In this document: one piece after another, positions 10,862 to 18,162 of the stretch | How positions within the stretch are numbered: position 1 is the first letter of the stretch | Layout of the letters: each line of letters begins with the position of its first letter | IMG/VR virus record: IMGVR_UViG_3300035698_008245 | Coordinates: 1-27,944 of that record | Source of the DNA: a virus | DNA length: 27,944 nt | Reading direction: 5' to 3' (one strand) | The notes under the pieces: generated by a model | Seen by the model: only the letters and a program-made list of their open reading frames with translations | The model's database searches: none | What the model was told of the DNA's origin: nothing | Position numbers and translations under genes: made by a program

Positions 10862-11986
10862 ATGACTGATAATGTTGAAGGTACTACCGAAGACCAAGCT
10901 GAAGACACCACTATTATTGCCGAAGGGAACGAACCCGAAGCTGAAGCAATTGATGATGATCCTATGATCGCGGAGATGAAAGCAGCAGAGGCGGAGATTG
11001 CCGCAGCAGAAGCAGACACAGACGAAGGTAACAAGGCAGGAGAAGTCAAGGAGCCAGAAAAAGAGCCGGAGCCGACAGACGTAAAAGCAGACGCCGCAGA
11101 TAAAACAACTCCAATGATCCCCAAAGCGCGGCTTGATCAAGTATTATCGGAGCGTGACCGTTTTAAAGAAGCTCTGAATTATACGCAAGGAATTGTGGAT
11201 ACTCAGACTGAAATGCTCAATGGCGGGACTTCCGCTGTCGAGGACGGTAAGACGCAAGCTGAACCTAATGCGCCTACCCACGAAGAACTAATTGCTAAAG
11301 CTGAATCCGATAAAATGGAAGCGGCACAGAAATACGAGGATGGAGATATTACTCTCGTAGATTTTGAAAAGCAAAGGATTGAACTGGACAGGAGCATTCG
11401 CCAGCAAGACGATCTCAGGCGCGAGCAGAGTCAAGCTCAGCTTAATGAGAGGATCGAGAAGGCGGAAAAAGCGACTAGCGATACCCTATCTGAAAACAAT
11501 AATCAGCTTAGGGTTGAGCAGGAAGCCGTTAAAATTCAGGAAAAGCACCCGTATGTTGCAGAGATTGATAATCTTCCAGCCGGTATCAGAGATGGTGTTT
11601 GGCAGGAAATTAACAACGAAGCGATGGCGTCACTGGCAGAAAAGGGGATCAACCCCAATGATGGCACAGTTGATTCCCGCTTAGCGCTCGTACAAGAAAG
11701 AGCGTCTTTAACCGACAAATACGGACCGAAATACACAGGTAAGACTTTTGAGAGCGCCAGTCAGAAGAGTGAGCCGGGTAAGCTTTCCGAAACCGCGCAA
11801 AACCGCGCAGATAAGCTTGATCTGGCAGAAAAACAGCCACCGGGACTGCCGGGCAGTGTTTCTGATAAGACAGCAGATTTGACCGAGGCCGACATTGAAG
11901 CGATGGACCAAGATCAAATAGCAGACTTAATGTTATCAGCGCCACAGATTGTCCAGAAAGCCGTCGGTGGTTTAGGAAACCGATAG
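10862..11986 (+). CDS. Scaffolding protein (putative)
   Basis: A 374-aa acidic, helical protein. ATG 10862 is chosen because AAAAGGAC precedes it and the longer in-frame frame (from 10697) runs through a terminator. Residues 1-80 are Glu/Asp/Ala-rich (EAEAIDDDPMIAEMKAAEAE). A coiled-coil region follows (VDFEKQRIELDRSIRQQDDL, ERIEKAEKATSD), then HPYVAEIDNLPAGIRDGVWQ and a C-terminal helix ADIEAMDQDQIADLML. Composition, length and position immediately before the coat gene match P22-like and DUF4043-associated scaffolds, which guide procapsid assembly and leave the head. No sequence motif proves it. Confidence 0.75.
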   Translation: MTDNVEGTTEDQAEDTTIIAEGNEPEAEAIDDDPMIAEMKAAEAEIAAAEADTDEGNKAGEVKEPEKEPEPTDVKADAADKTTPMIPKARLDQVLSERDRFKEALNYTQGIVDTQTEMLNGGTSAVEDGKTQAEPNAPTHEELIAKAESDKMEAAQKYEDGDITLVDFEKQRIELDRSIRQQDDLRREQSQAQLNERIEKAEKATSDTLSENNNQLRVEQEAVKIQEKHPYVAEIDNLPAGIRDGVWQEINNEAMASLAEKGINPNDGTVDSRLALVQERASLTDKYGPKYTGKTFESASQKSEPGKLSETAQNRADKLDLAEKQPPGLPGSVSDKTADLTEADIEAMDQDQIADLMLSAPQIVQKAVGGLGNR

Positions 11987-11992
11987 AGGGTT

Positions 11993-12018
11993 CTGACAAA
12001 CCAATGGTGGTTTTTCAG
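11993..12018 (+). other. mRNA hairpin before the capsid gene
   Basis: CTGA-C-AAACCA pairs with TGGTTT-T-TCAG around an ATGG loop, with a T-run inside the 3' arm. It could be a weak terminator or a stabilising hairpin at the 5' side of the capsid message. Confidence 0.45.
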
Positions 12019-12047
12019 TTGCTCTCTAGAAAATAGGAGAACTGATC

Positions 12048-13151
12048 ATGAGTGCTACAGACTTTGGCGCATTAACCGCCGCACAAAAGAAAGTTTGGGC
12101 TGGTAAGCTTTGGCTACAATTCCGGGATGATTCATTCTGGATGAGCAATGGCTTTATTGGCACAAACCTCAATACACCAATCCACCGGGTTACAGACCTG
12201 ACAAAAACCACACGCGGCCTTGAGTGCGTGATGCAGCTTGTTAACGATCTTGAGGGTGATGGTATTGTAGGTGACAATGAACTGACGGGTAACGAAGAAG
12301 CAATGGTAAACGACGCCCAGACACTCACAATTGATTGCCTGGCCAATGCCGTTAAATCTAAGGGCCAAATGTCAGAACAATCTACAGTCATTCGCTTCCG
12401 CGAGCAGGGAAAGGATAAACTTGCATTCTGGCTCCCGGACAAGATTGATGAGCTTATGTTCCTGACTGCCGCAGGTCGCGCATACACACTAAAAACTGAT
12501 CTTTCCACTCGTACAGCCAGCCAGCTTCCACAGCTTGCTTTCGCTGCTGACGTTACACCATCAAGCACGAACCGGATCAAGTATGCAGGTTCAGCCACGT
12601 CAGAAGCGACGCTAACCGCTTCTGATAAAATGTCTTGGACAACATGTGTCGCCGCAAAGACTTTTGCTCGTCGCCAAGGTATCCGCCCCATCCGTCAAGG
12701 TGGCAAGGAATACTACGCGATGGTCATGAGCCCTGAGCAGCGTCGTGACTTGGTTCTGGACTCCACATACCAGACAATCGTAAGTCGTGCTGGCGAGACT
12801 GGGTCTAAAAATCCTCTATTTAATAACGCGCTGGCCGTGGTTGATGGTCTGATCCTTTACGAGCACAGAAAGGTCATTAATACAACTGGCCTTGGATCTA
12901 GCTCTAAATGGGGTTCCGGCGGAACTGTTGAGGGAGCTCAGTCTACCTTGATGGGCGCAGGGGCTATGGGCTTCACGACTCTCGGCGGCGGTGAATGGAC
13001 CGAAGCTGATCAAAACGATTACGGACGCAAGCCCGGTATCGGTTATCAGCAAATGTGCGGTATCTTAAAGCCTCAGTACAAGCCTTTGGCTAGCTCAACC
13101 TCATCTGAGGATTATGGCGTTGTAGCTGTGAAGACAGCAGCGGCACAGTAA
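12048..13151 (+). CDS. Major capsid protein, N4-gp56 / DUF4043 family
   Basis: A 367-aa HK97-fold-type coat protein of the N4 gp56 (DUF4043) family. Family-like segments include the opening AAQKKVWAGKLWLQFRDDSF, IHRVTDLTKTTRGLECVMQL with GDGIVGDNELTGNEE, FWLPDKIDELMFLTAAGRAY, YYAMVMSPEQRRDLVLD, and late FNNALAVVDGLILYEHRKV and GMGFTTLGGG-like loop before YGRKPGIGYQQMCGILKPQY. It forms the icosahedral head. A strong AGGAG site lies 9 nt before the ATG. Hairpins flank the gene on both sides. It is coded with rather uniform, abundant codons, as expected for the most expressed protein. Confidence 0.93.
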   Translation: MSATDFGALTAAQKKVWAGKLWLQFRDDSFWMSNGFIGTNLNTPIHRVTDLTKTTRGLECVMQLVNDLEGDGIVGDNELTGNEEAMVNDAQTLTIDCLANAVKSKGQMSEQSTVIRFREQGKDKLAFWLPDKIDELMFLTAAGRAYTLKTDLSTRTASQLPQLAFAADVTPSSTNRIKYAGSATSEATLTASDKMSWTTCVAAKTFARRQGIRPIRQGGKEYYAMVMSPEQRRDLVLDSTYQTIVSRAGETGSKNPLFNNALAVVDGLILYEHRKVINTTGLGSSSKWGSGGTVEGAQSTLMGAGAMGFTTLGGGEWTEADQNDYGRKPGIGYQQMCGILKPQYKPLASSTSSEDYGVVAVKTAAAQ

Positions 13152-13158
13152 ATAATCA

Positions 13159-13186
13159 GGGGTAGCCGTGATAATGCGGCTCCCCC
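13159..13186 (+). other. mRNA hairpin after the capsid gene
   Basis: GGGG-T-AGCCG pairs with CGGCT-C-CCC(C) across an 8-nt loop, with one mismatch, followed by only three T. It may stabilise the 3' end of the capsid message or act as a leaky terminator. Confidence 0.5.
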
Positions 13187-13218
13187 TTTACTGAAACAAT
13201 TTTTAAGGAGAATAGACG

Positions 13219-13881
13219 ATGAGACATTATTACATTCAACTTGCTGATGCGGTAACACGCAAAAGCATCATTAATACAGGCGGCGTTGTATACGTCGCTA
13301 CAGCAGGCTCCTCAGCAAAAGCGGCTCTTCTCGACGCTGCCGGTGCTTCAGCATCAAACCCTTCTGCTTTGGTTAGCGGATCTCTTGATTTCTATGTTGC
13401 CGACTCAGTTGCAAGTGTTGATCTATACATTCAGTCTGGTTCCGGACATTTTGTTGTTGTTAAGGGTATCGCTGCATCAGGGCCGAATACTATTTATGTT
13501 GATACGGGTAGAGCAGATACGATGATGGTTATCCCGTTTGATATCGCTGATACATCCGCCGCCGCTGAGACTGATACAGGCTTTGACCTTCCTGTAAATT
13601 CAATTGTTCTTCCTGAAGCTACAGCCGTTGATGTAACAACGCTTGATGCAACAGAAACGATTGATGTTGGCACTCTGACCAGCGAAAGTGGTGATCCCAA
13701 TGGTATTATTGCTGGGTTAAGTTTGGCAAATGCCGTGACTGTCTCCGCGACAACCGTAGCCGCTGGTGGTCTTGTTACTGCCGCAGGTGTTGTATCTGTT
13801 TGCTACACTCTAACGGCTGGCACAGACACGGCAACAGGGTTTTTAAAGATTCCTGTTCAATTGCCAATCGCCAGCTTGTAA
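13219..13881 (+). CDS. Putative capsid-associated (decoration or fiber-like) protein
   Basis: A 220-aa protein, mostly beta, Ala/Thr/Val/Ser-rich. AAGGAG lies upstream of ATG 13219. Residues about 1-95 (MRHYYIQLADAVTRKSIINT, GGVVYVATAGSSAKAALLDA, SGSLDFYVADSVASVDLYIQ) resemble a head-fiber or tail-module beta domain. Residues 103-220 form a second part with PFDIADTSAAAETDTGFDLP followed by alternating strands, seen also in phage decoration-type proteins. The position directly after the coat protein supports a capsid role. No family is certain. Confidence 0.6.
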   Translation: MRHYYIQLADAVTRKSIINTGGVVYVATAGSSAKAALLDAAGASASNPSALVSGSLDFYVADSVASVDLYIQSGSGHFVVVKGIAASGPNTIYVDTGRADTMMVIPFDIADTSAAAETDTGFDLPVNSIVLPEATAVDVTTLDATETIDVGTLTSESGDPNGIIAGLSLANAVTVSATTVAAGGLVTAAGVVSVCYTLTAGTDTATGFLKIPVQLPIASL

Positions 13882-13896
13882 GCTAAGTGATATTAA

Positions 13897-13920
13897 GCCG
13901 GGGCGGATGTCCGTCCCGGC
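13897..13920 (+). other. GC-rich hairpin downstream of the capsid-associated gene
   Basis: GCCGGGGCGG and CCGTCCCGGC form a 10-bp stem with one G-U pair and an ATGT loop. No T-run follows, so it is more likely an mRNA stability or processing element than a terminator. Confidence 0.6.
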
Positions 13921-13952
13921 GCATATCGAGAATTAGACTGGAAGGAAAAAAA

Positions 13953-14582
13953 ATGACTAAAGCTGAACAATTGGTGCGTGTTGTTGACTCAAGCGTTACC
14001 GCAGAATCCCCGGAACGAGCCCATGATGTGGTCGTAGACGGTGAGATAAAAAGGATTATTTTCAAACTTGGCGAAGAAACCGTACTGCCATATAGCGTAG
14101 GTATAAAATTCAATCAGCCAGGATTTCGATTATTCGAGCCCGGAACCTCCACAGAAATTGTCGCCCCCCCGAAAACAGATGAAACCATTCGTATCAGGAT
14201 TGCCGCAGATGAGATTGTTGCCAAATATGACGAGCTCACGGACACTGCTTTAAAAATACGAGCGGCTGGCCTTGTCGGTGGTGAGCGGTTCTTGACTTCT
14301 GACGCTGAAAAAGATGTCGTAATCGAATTTCTGAAAAACAACGCGATTCCTGATCTCAATGAAGACCTTGAGCCTGAAGAAGCGGAAGAGTTTGATGTCG
14401 AGCCTGAGCCAGAGGAGGCCACTGAAGAGCTGGAAGCTGCGCCGGAAGAGGTTAAAGAAGAGCCTGAGCCCGCGCTTGAGGAAAATCCTGAGACACCTGC
14501 CGAGGAAACGCCCGAAGATCCTGCGGCGGAGCCTGAGGAAGTTAATCCAGAGGAAATAAGCGTTGACGATGCGGAGGTGTAA
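13953..14582 (+). CDS. Hypothetical capsid-region protein with long acidic tail
   Basis: A 209-aa protein. GGAAGGA lies just before ATG 13953; longer in-frame starts lie in the hairpin. Residues 1-130 are ordered-looking, with strands such as RIIFKLGEETVLPYSVGIKF and a helix DAEKDVVIEFLKNN. Residues 136-209 are a low-complexity tail dominated by Glu, Pro and Asp (PEPEEATEELEAAPEEVKEE). Similar domain order is seen in phage proteins of the connector region, but I cannot name the family. The tail could bind a basic partner or mimic DNA. The adaptor gene follows with no gap. Confidence 0.6.
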   Translation: MTKAEQLVRVVDSSVTAESPERAHDVVVDGEIKRIIFKLGEETVLPYSVGIKFNQPGFRLFEPGTSTEIVAPPKTDETIRIRIAADEIVAKYDELTDTALKIRAAGLVGGERFLTSDAEKDVVIEFLKNNAIPDLNEDLEPEEAEEFDVEPEPEEATEELEAAPEEVKEEPEPALEENPETPAEETPEDPAAEPEEVNPEEISVDDAEV

Positions 14583-15377
14583 TTGCCTACGTATCAAACG
14601 GCAAAAAAAGTAGCAGAGAACGCCCTGAGAACCATCGGGGCGTTTCCTGCATCTCAATCGCAGGCCGATGACGGGGAGCTTAGAGTAACCCTTCAATGGC
14701 TTGAGATGATCCTTAATTCTCAGTCCGGCGTAAGGCCATTGGCCGGGTTTTGGCGGCTTGTCGATATCCCCGTAGAGGCCGGTGTTGGTAATTACCTACT
14801 TTCTGATTATGATGATGCGGCTGGAACTCAGCATGTATTCGGGGTTTCTTTGGTTGATTCGGGCGGCGATCCTGAGCCCCTGGATATGATGTACGAAAAC
14901 GATGAGTTGAAGGAAGATCTGACAGACACCGGCGATCCACGACGCGTTATAGTTACGAGAGACGCCAAGCCGGTTTTGAAGGTGTTTCCAATGCCTGTTC
15001 AGTCCAATCAGGACGCAGGGCAGATACTAAGAATAAGAATACAAACATACCACGAAGCGATTGACGAAACTGGCAATGCAGATACCGATCTTGCGCTGCG
15101 CCCGTCATGGTATTTATGGATTACGAAGCGCACGGCCTATGAGATTGGATCTGGCCCGGTCAGAAAGATAGCGAGCGGGGAACTAGATAGGCTGGAAAAA
15201 GCCGCTGAGAAGCTTGAAACACTGCTATTGGCTCGTGACGGAAAAAACAATTCAGGCCAGCCCCCAGTGACGGATGCTTATGGCCATGGGTCAATTACGT
15301 ACCACGACAAGGAAGAAGTTGCCGCCGGATGGTATTCAAATGGTAGGGGCTATAACAGCAGATATAGGAACAGATAA
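14583..15377 (+). CDS. Head-completion / tail-adaptor protein, P22 gp4-like (putative)
   Basis: A 264-aa protein. The N-terminal helical part TAKKVAENALRTIGAFPASQ followed by ELRVTLQWLEMILNSQSG resembles the start of P22 gp4-type adaptor proteins (a helix, L-R-x-I/L-G, then a D-x-x-x-x-L-x-x-M helix). The rest contains segments such as YLLSDYDDAAGTQHVFGVSL, ending in a Tyr/Gly/Arg-rich tail. gp4-like rings extend the portal and receive the tail hub. The start is a TTG directly after the previous TAA, with GGAGGT 5 nt upstream; the next in-frame ATG would delete the conserved helices. Its stop overlaps the next ATG (TAATG). Confidence 0.65.
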   Translation: MPTYQTAKKVAENALRTIGAFPASQSQADDGELRVTLQWLEMILNSQSGVRPLAGFWRLVDIPVEAGVGNYLLSDYDDAAGTQHVFGVSLVDSGGDPEPLDMMYENDELKEDLTDTGDPRRVIVTRDAKPVLKVFPMPVQSNQDAGQILRIRIQTYHEAIDETGNADTDLALRPSWYLWITKRTAYEIGSGPVRKIASGELDRLEKAAEKLETLLLARDGKNNSGQPPVTDAYGHGSITYHDKEEVAAGWYSNGRGYNSRYRNR

Positions 15378-16891
15378 TGGCTAGAGCAGCGGTTGCGGAA
15401 TTTGGGGTTATTCAAAAAACATTTGCGAACGCAAGTGTCGCTGTATATGAGGCTGACGAAAACGGGGCCTCAACCGGCACGCTTGCGACGCTGTATCAGG
15501 CGGAGACAGGATCGGACGCTAGATCAAACCCGCAAACCCTTGATGCGGACGGCAAGCTTAGGAACACTGTTTATGTGGACACCGATGTTGTAGCCGAGAT
15601 TTCAAATATTACCCTCACGGCTGAGAGGGCGGTCCGTAAGATTACGCCGAATCCTTTGGCGTACCCTCTGCCGTACACCTCTTCTCAGGTAAATGTTTCT
15701 GCCGTATCCGCCTCAGCAACCGCCGCCGCTGCATCTGCGACAGCATCCGCAGCATCCGCCGTAACATCTTCAGAAGTGCAGGCGGGCGGGGTAAGATTTA
15801 ATTTCGACACCGCCACCTCAATGGCAGATCCGGGCACCGGAGATATGAGATTTAATAACGCAACCGTAGCCAGCATAACGTCTGTAGCGTTTAGTAATTC
15901 GACGATAGACACTGGAAATCCTGATATATCAGATTTTATTAAGACGTGGGACGATAGCGGATCAACAGTTAAGGGCCAGCTTATTTTCAGAGTTGAGGGA
16001 CAGACTGAGATTTTCTCAACCTTCAATATCACCGGGAGCGTCACGGATAATACATCATGGCTGCAATTAACCATCGCGCACCTCGATAGCTCAGGAACAT
16101 TCTCCGCCGATGATAATATCATTGTCCATTTCACGCGCACAGGCGACGTGGGGGCGTCAGGGGCAGGATCAGGCGATATGTTGGCGTCAAACAACCTGAG
16201 TGACGTGGATAACGTCACAACGGCCACACAGAACCTCAGCGTAGAGGTTGGTGTGGATGTGCAGGCCTATGACGCCGATACGGCGAAAACAGATGTTGCT
16301 CAGGGTTATACGAAGGCCCAGCGCGGTGTACCTGTTGAGCTCACGGACGGAGCGACGATCACGCCTGATTTCTCACTGGCCAATAATTACTATATCCAAC
16401 TCGCTGGCAATAGAACCCTTGCCGTTCCAACGAATTTGGTGGCCGGTCAGTCAGGCTCTATTGATATTTATCAGGATGCGACAGGCTCGCGCACGCTGGC
16501 CTACGCATGGGGATGGCAGTTCGCCGGAGGAACGGTTCCGACATTGACAACAGCAGGGGCCTCAAAGGACGCACTTTATTACGATGTTCAGGTTTATTCA
16601 TCCGATACTGTCACAATCACCATAGCAACCCCAGGCGTCGTGTCGCTTACTGCTCATGGGTATAAGGTTGGTCAGAAGGTCCGGTTAACTACCACTGGCG
16701 CACTTCCAACAGGATTAGTGGCGTCAACAACGTATTTTGTGACAGAGATTAATGCGAACTCATTCTCTCTTGCGACCAGCCTTGTGAATGCGGCGGCGGG
16801 GACACGTATAACCACATCAGGATCACAGAGCGGAACTCATACGATGGTTGCGGCCTCTATCACGGCAGCGCTTATAAATGGGGTGGTGTAA
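15377..16891 (+). CDS. Tail fiber/appendage protein with shared N-terminal module
   Basis: A 504-aa beta-rich tail protein. Residues about 20-75 carry the module also found at 17721 and 18163 (GTLATLY, NPQTLDADGKLRNTVYVD). A Ser/Ala low-complexity linker follows at about 107-130. Further beta domains follow, including NNLSDVDNVTTATQNL (typical fiber repeat) and, at about 415-490, the module SLTAHGYKVGQKVRLTTTGA with TTSGSQSGTHT common in phage fibers and spikes. Start overlaps the adaptor gene by 1 nt and its stop overlaps the propeller gene by 1 nt. It is a receptor-binding or fiber component of the short tail; the exact position in the virion is not known. Confidence 0.75.
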   Translation: MARAAVAEFGVIQKTFANASVAVYEADENGASTGTLATLYQAETGSDARSNPQTLDADGKLRNTVYVDTDVVAEISNITLTAERAVRKITPNPLAYPLPYTSSQVNVSAVSASATAAAASATASAASAVTSSEVQAGGVRFNFDTATSMADPGTGDMRFNNATVASITSVAFSNSTIDTGNPDISDFIKTWDDSGSTVKGQLIFRVEGQTEIFSTFNITGSVTDNTSWLQLTIAHLDSSGTFSADDNIIVHFTRTGDVGASGAGSGDMLASNNLSDVDNVTTATQNLSVEVGVDVQAYDADTAKTDVAQGYTKAQRGVPVELTDGATITPDFSLANNYYIQLAGNRTLAVPTNLVAGQSGSIDIYQDATGSRTLAYAWGWQFAGGTVPTLTTAGASKDALYYDVQVYSSDTVTITIATPGVVSLTAHGYKVGQKVRLTTTGALPTGLVASTTYFVTEINANSFSLATSLVNAAAGTRITTSGSQSGTHTMVAASITAALINGVV

Positions 16892-17718
16892 TGCTTTTCG
16901 GATCTTCACATTTAGGGATGGCGGCGAGTGACCCTCTCTGGTCTATAAAAGACTTTACCTATGCCAGCAAATCCATATCTTTGTCGTCTGGCAAGGGCGG
17001 CCCAAAGGGGTTAGCGTTTAAATCTGACGGAACAACAATGTATGTTTTGAGCATACACTCACCAACATCCATAGATCAGTACACTCTTTCAACCTCCTGG
17101 GATGTTTCGACTGCCGTTTATGCGTCCAAATCATTGACAGTAAGCAGTCAGTCATCGACACCTGAAGACATATATCTGAAAAAAGACGGCACAAAGATAT
17201 TCGTGGTGGACAATAACACGCAGGATGTCTTTCAATACACTATGTCGACTCCTTGGGATTTATCGACAGCCTCTTACGACAGCAAATCTTTTTCTACTAG
17301 CGCTCAGATCGTCGGAAACCCCGGCTTATTTTTTAGTGACGATGGGACGAAGGGTTATGTTTCTGACCACGGACCTGACACTATTTTTCAATATACGCTT
17401 TCGAACCCATGGGACGCCTCCACAGCGACGTATGCCAGTAAATCCTTTTCAGTTACATCGCAGGAGAGTGTTTTAGAGGCTTTTGCCTTGAGTTCATCTG
17501 GAAATAAATTGTTCGTATTGGGGATTTTCAGCAATACCGTTTTTCAATACACACTAAGCACGCCATGGGACATATCAACGGCATCATATGATTCAGTTTC
17601 GGTTTCAGTAGGAGCACAAGCAGAAGTCACCTATTCTTTAGCGTTTAGCGCTGACGGAAGTATTTTGTATGTAAGTGATAGTGACATCAGCGCTATTTAT
17701 CAATATTCACAGGAGTAA
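16891..17718 (+). CDS. Five-repeat beta-propeller protein of the tail region
   Basis: A 275-aa protein made of about five 50-residue repeats. Each repeat holds a [SF]-D-G-T-x-x-Y/F-V strand pair and ends with an F/D-Q-Y-T-L-S-T-x-W-D-[ILV]-S-T-A signature (near residues 66-78, 116-128, 166-178, 216-228; last copy reads IYQYSQE). The first strand at the N-terminus (SIKDFTYASKSISLSS) would close the ring with the last blade. Propellers of this kind bind glycans or proteins, so it probably recognises the host surface. Overlaps both the upstream gene (TAATG) and lies 2 nt before the next. No signal peptide. It is not an enzyme by any motif I can see. Confidence 0.75.
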   Translation: MLFGSSHLGMAASDPLWSIKDFTYASKSISLSSGKGGPKGLAFKSDGTTMYVLSIHSPTSIDQYTLSTSWDVSTAVYASKSLTVSSQSSTPEDIYLKKDGTKIFVVDNNTQDVFQYTMSTPWDLSTASYDSKSFSTSAQIVGNPGLFFSDDGTKGYVSDHGPDTIFQYTLSNPWDASTATYASKSFSVTSQESVLEAFALSSSGNKLFVLGIFSNTVFQYTLSTPWDISTASYDSVSVSVGAQAEVTYSLAFSADGSILYVSDSDISAIYQYSQE

Positions 17719-17720
17719 TT

Positions 17721-18146
17721 ATGTCACATTCAAGAACAGCAATTCAAGATTTCTCAACATCGAATAACCTTTATGTGAACGCGGTTGTATCATTCTATAC
17801 TGTATCGGAAGGAGCTAAGACGACCACATTGGCAACGCTTTACACCACCCTGACCGCCTCAGATGAAGCCGCAAACCCTCAAACGCTGGACTCTTCAGGA
17901 AAATTTACTGCGCCGGTCTATAATGAGGAAGACGTTATCGCGGTGGTTACAGGGCTTGGGAACACGCCTGACCACGATACTGGGGTAATCAGTGCGCCTG
18001 CCGTTCTAAAAGGCACAGGGACGCCAGAGGGCAGCGTAATAGGCAGCATCGGTGATTTATATTCTAGGACAGATGGCGGGGCCGGAACTACACTCTACGT
18101 GAAAGAATCTGGCGTTTCGACTAATACAGGCTGGGCAGCAAAGTAA
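17721..18146 (+). CDS. Short tail protein with shared N-terminal module
   Basis: A 141-aa protein with an AGGAG site just before the ATG. Residues 20-75 match the shared module (TTTLATLY, NPQTLDSSGKFTAPVYNEED). The C-terminal end PEGSVIGSIGDLYSRTDGG and LYVKESGVSTNTGWAAK is a motif frequent at the ends of phage tail fibers and spikes. It lacks a receptor-binding body between the two, so it looks like a minimal adaptor, or a fiber that lost its middle. Confidence 0.75.
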   Translation: MSHSRTAIQDFSTSNNLYVNAVVSFYTVSEGAKTTTLATLYTTLTASDEAANPQTLDSSGKFTAPVYNEEDVIAVVTGLGNTPDHDTGVISAPAVLKGTGTPEGSVIGSIGDLYSRTDGGAGTTLYVKESGVSTNTGWAAK

Positions 18147-18162
18147 TTGAAAGGGAATAATA

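Noticed and set aside
11993-12018. Intrinsic terminator between scaffold and coat
   Set aside because: The T residues lie inside the stem, so there is no clear T-run after it. It is kept only as an mRNA hairpin.
12026-12691. A 221-codon leftward frame over the major capsid gene
   Set aside because: It is the antisense shadow of a well-supported coat protein; no start signal is present.
14250-14696. A 148-codon leftward frame over the acidic tail
   Set aside because: Antisense reading of Glu/Pro codons gives the Arg/Leu/Phe-rich pattern typical of a shadow.
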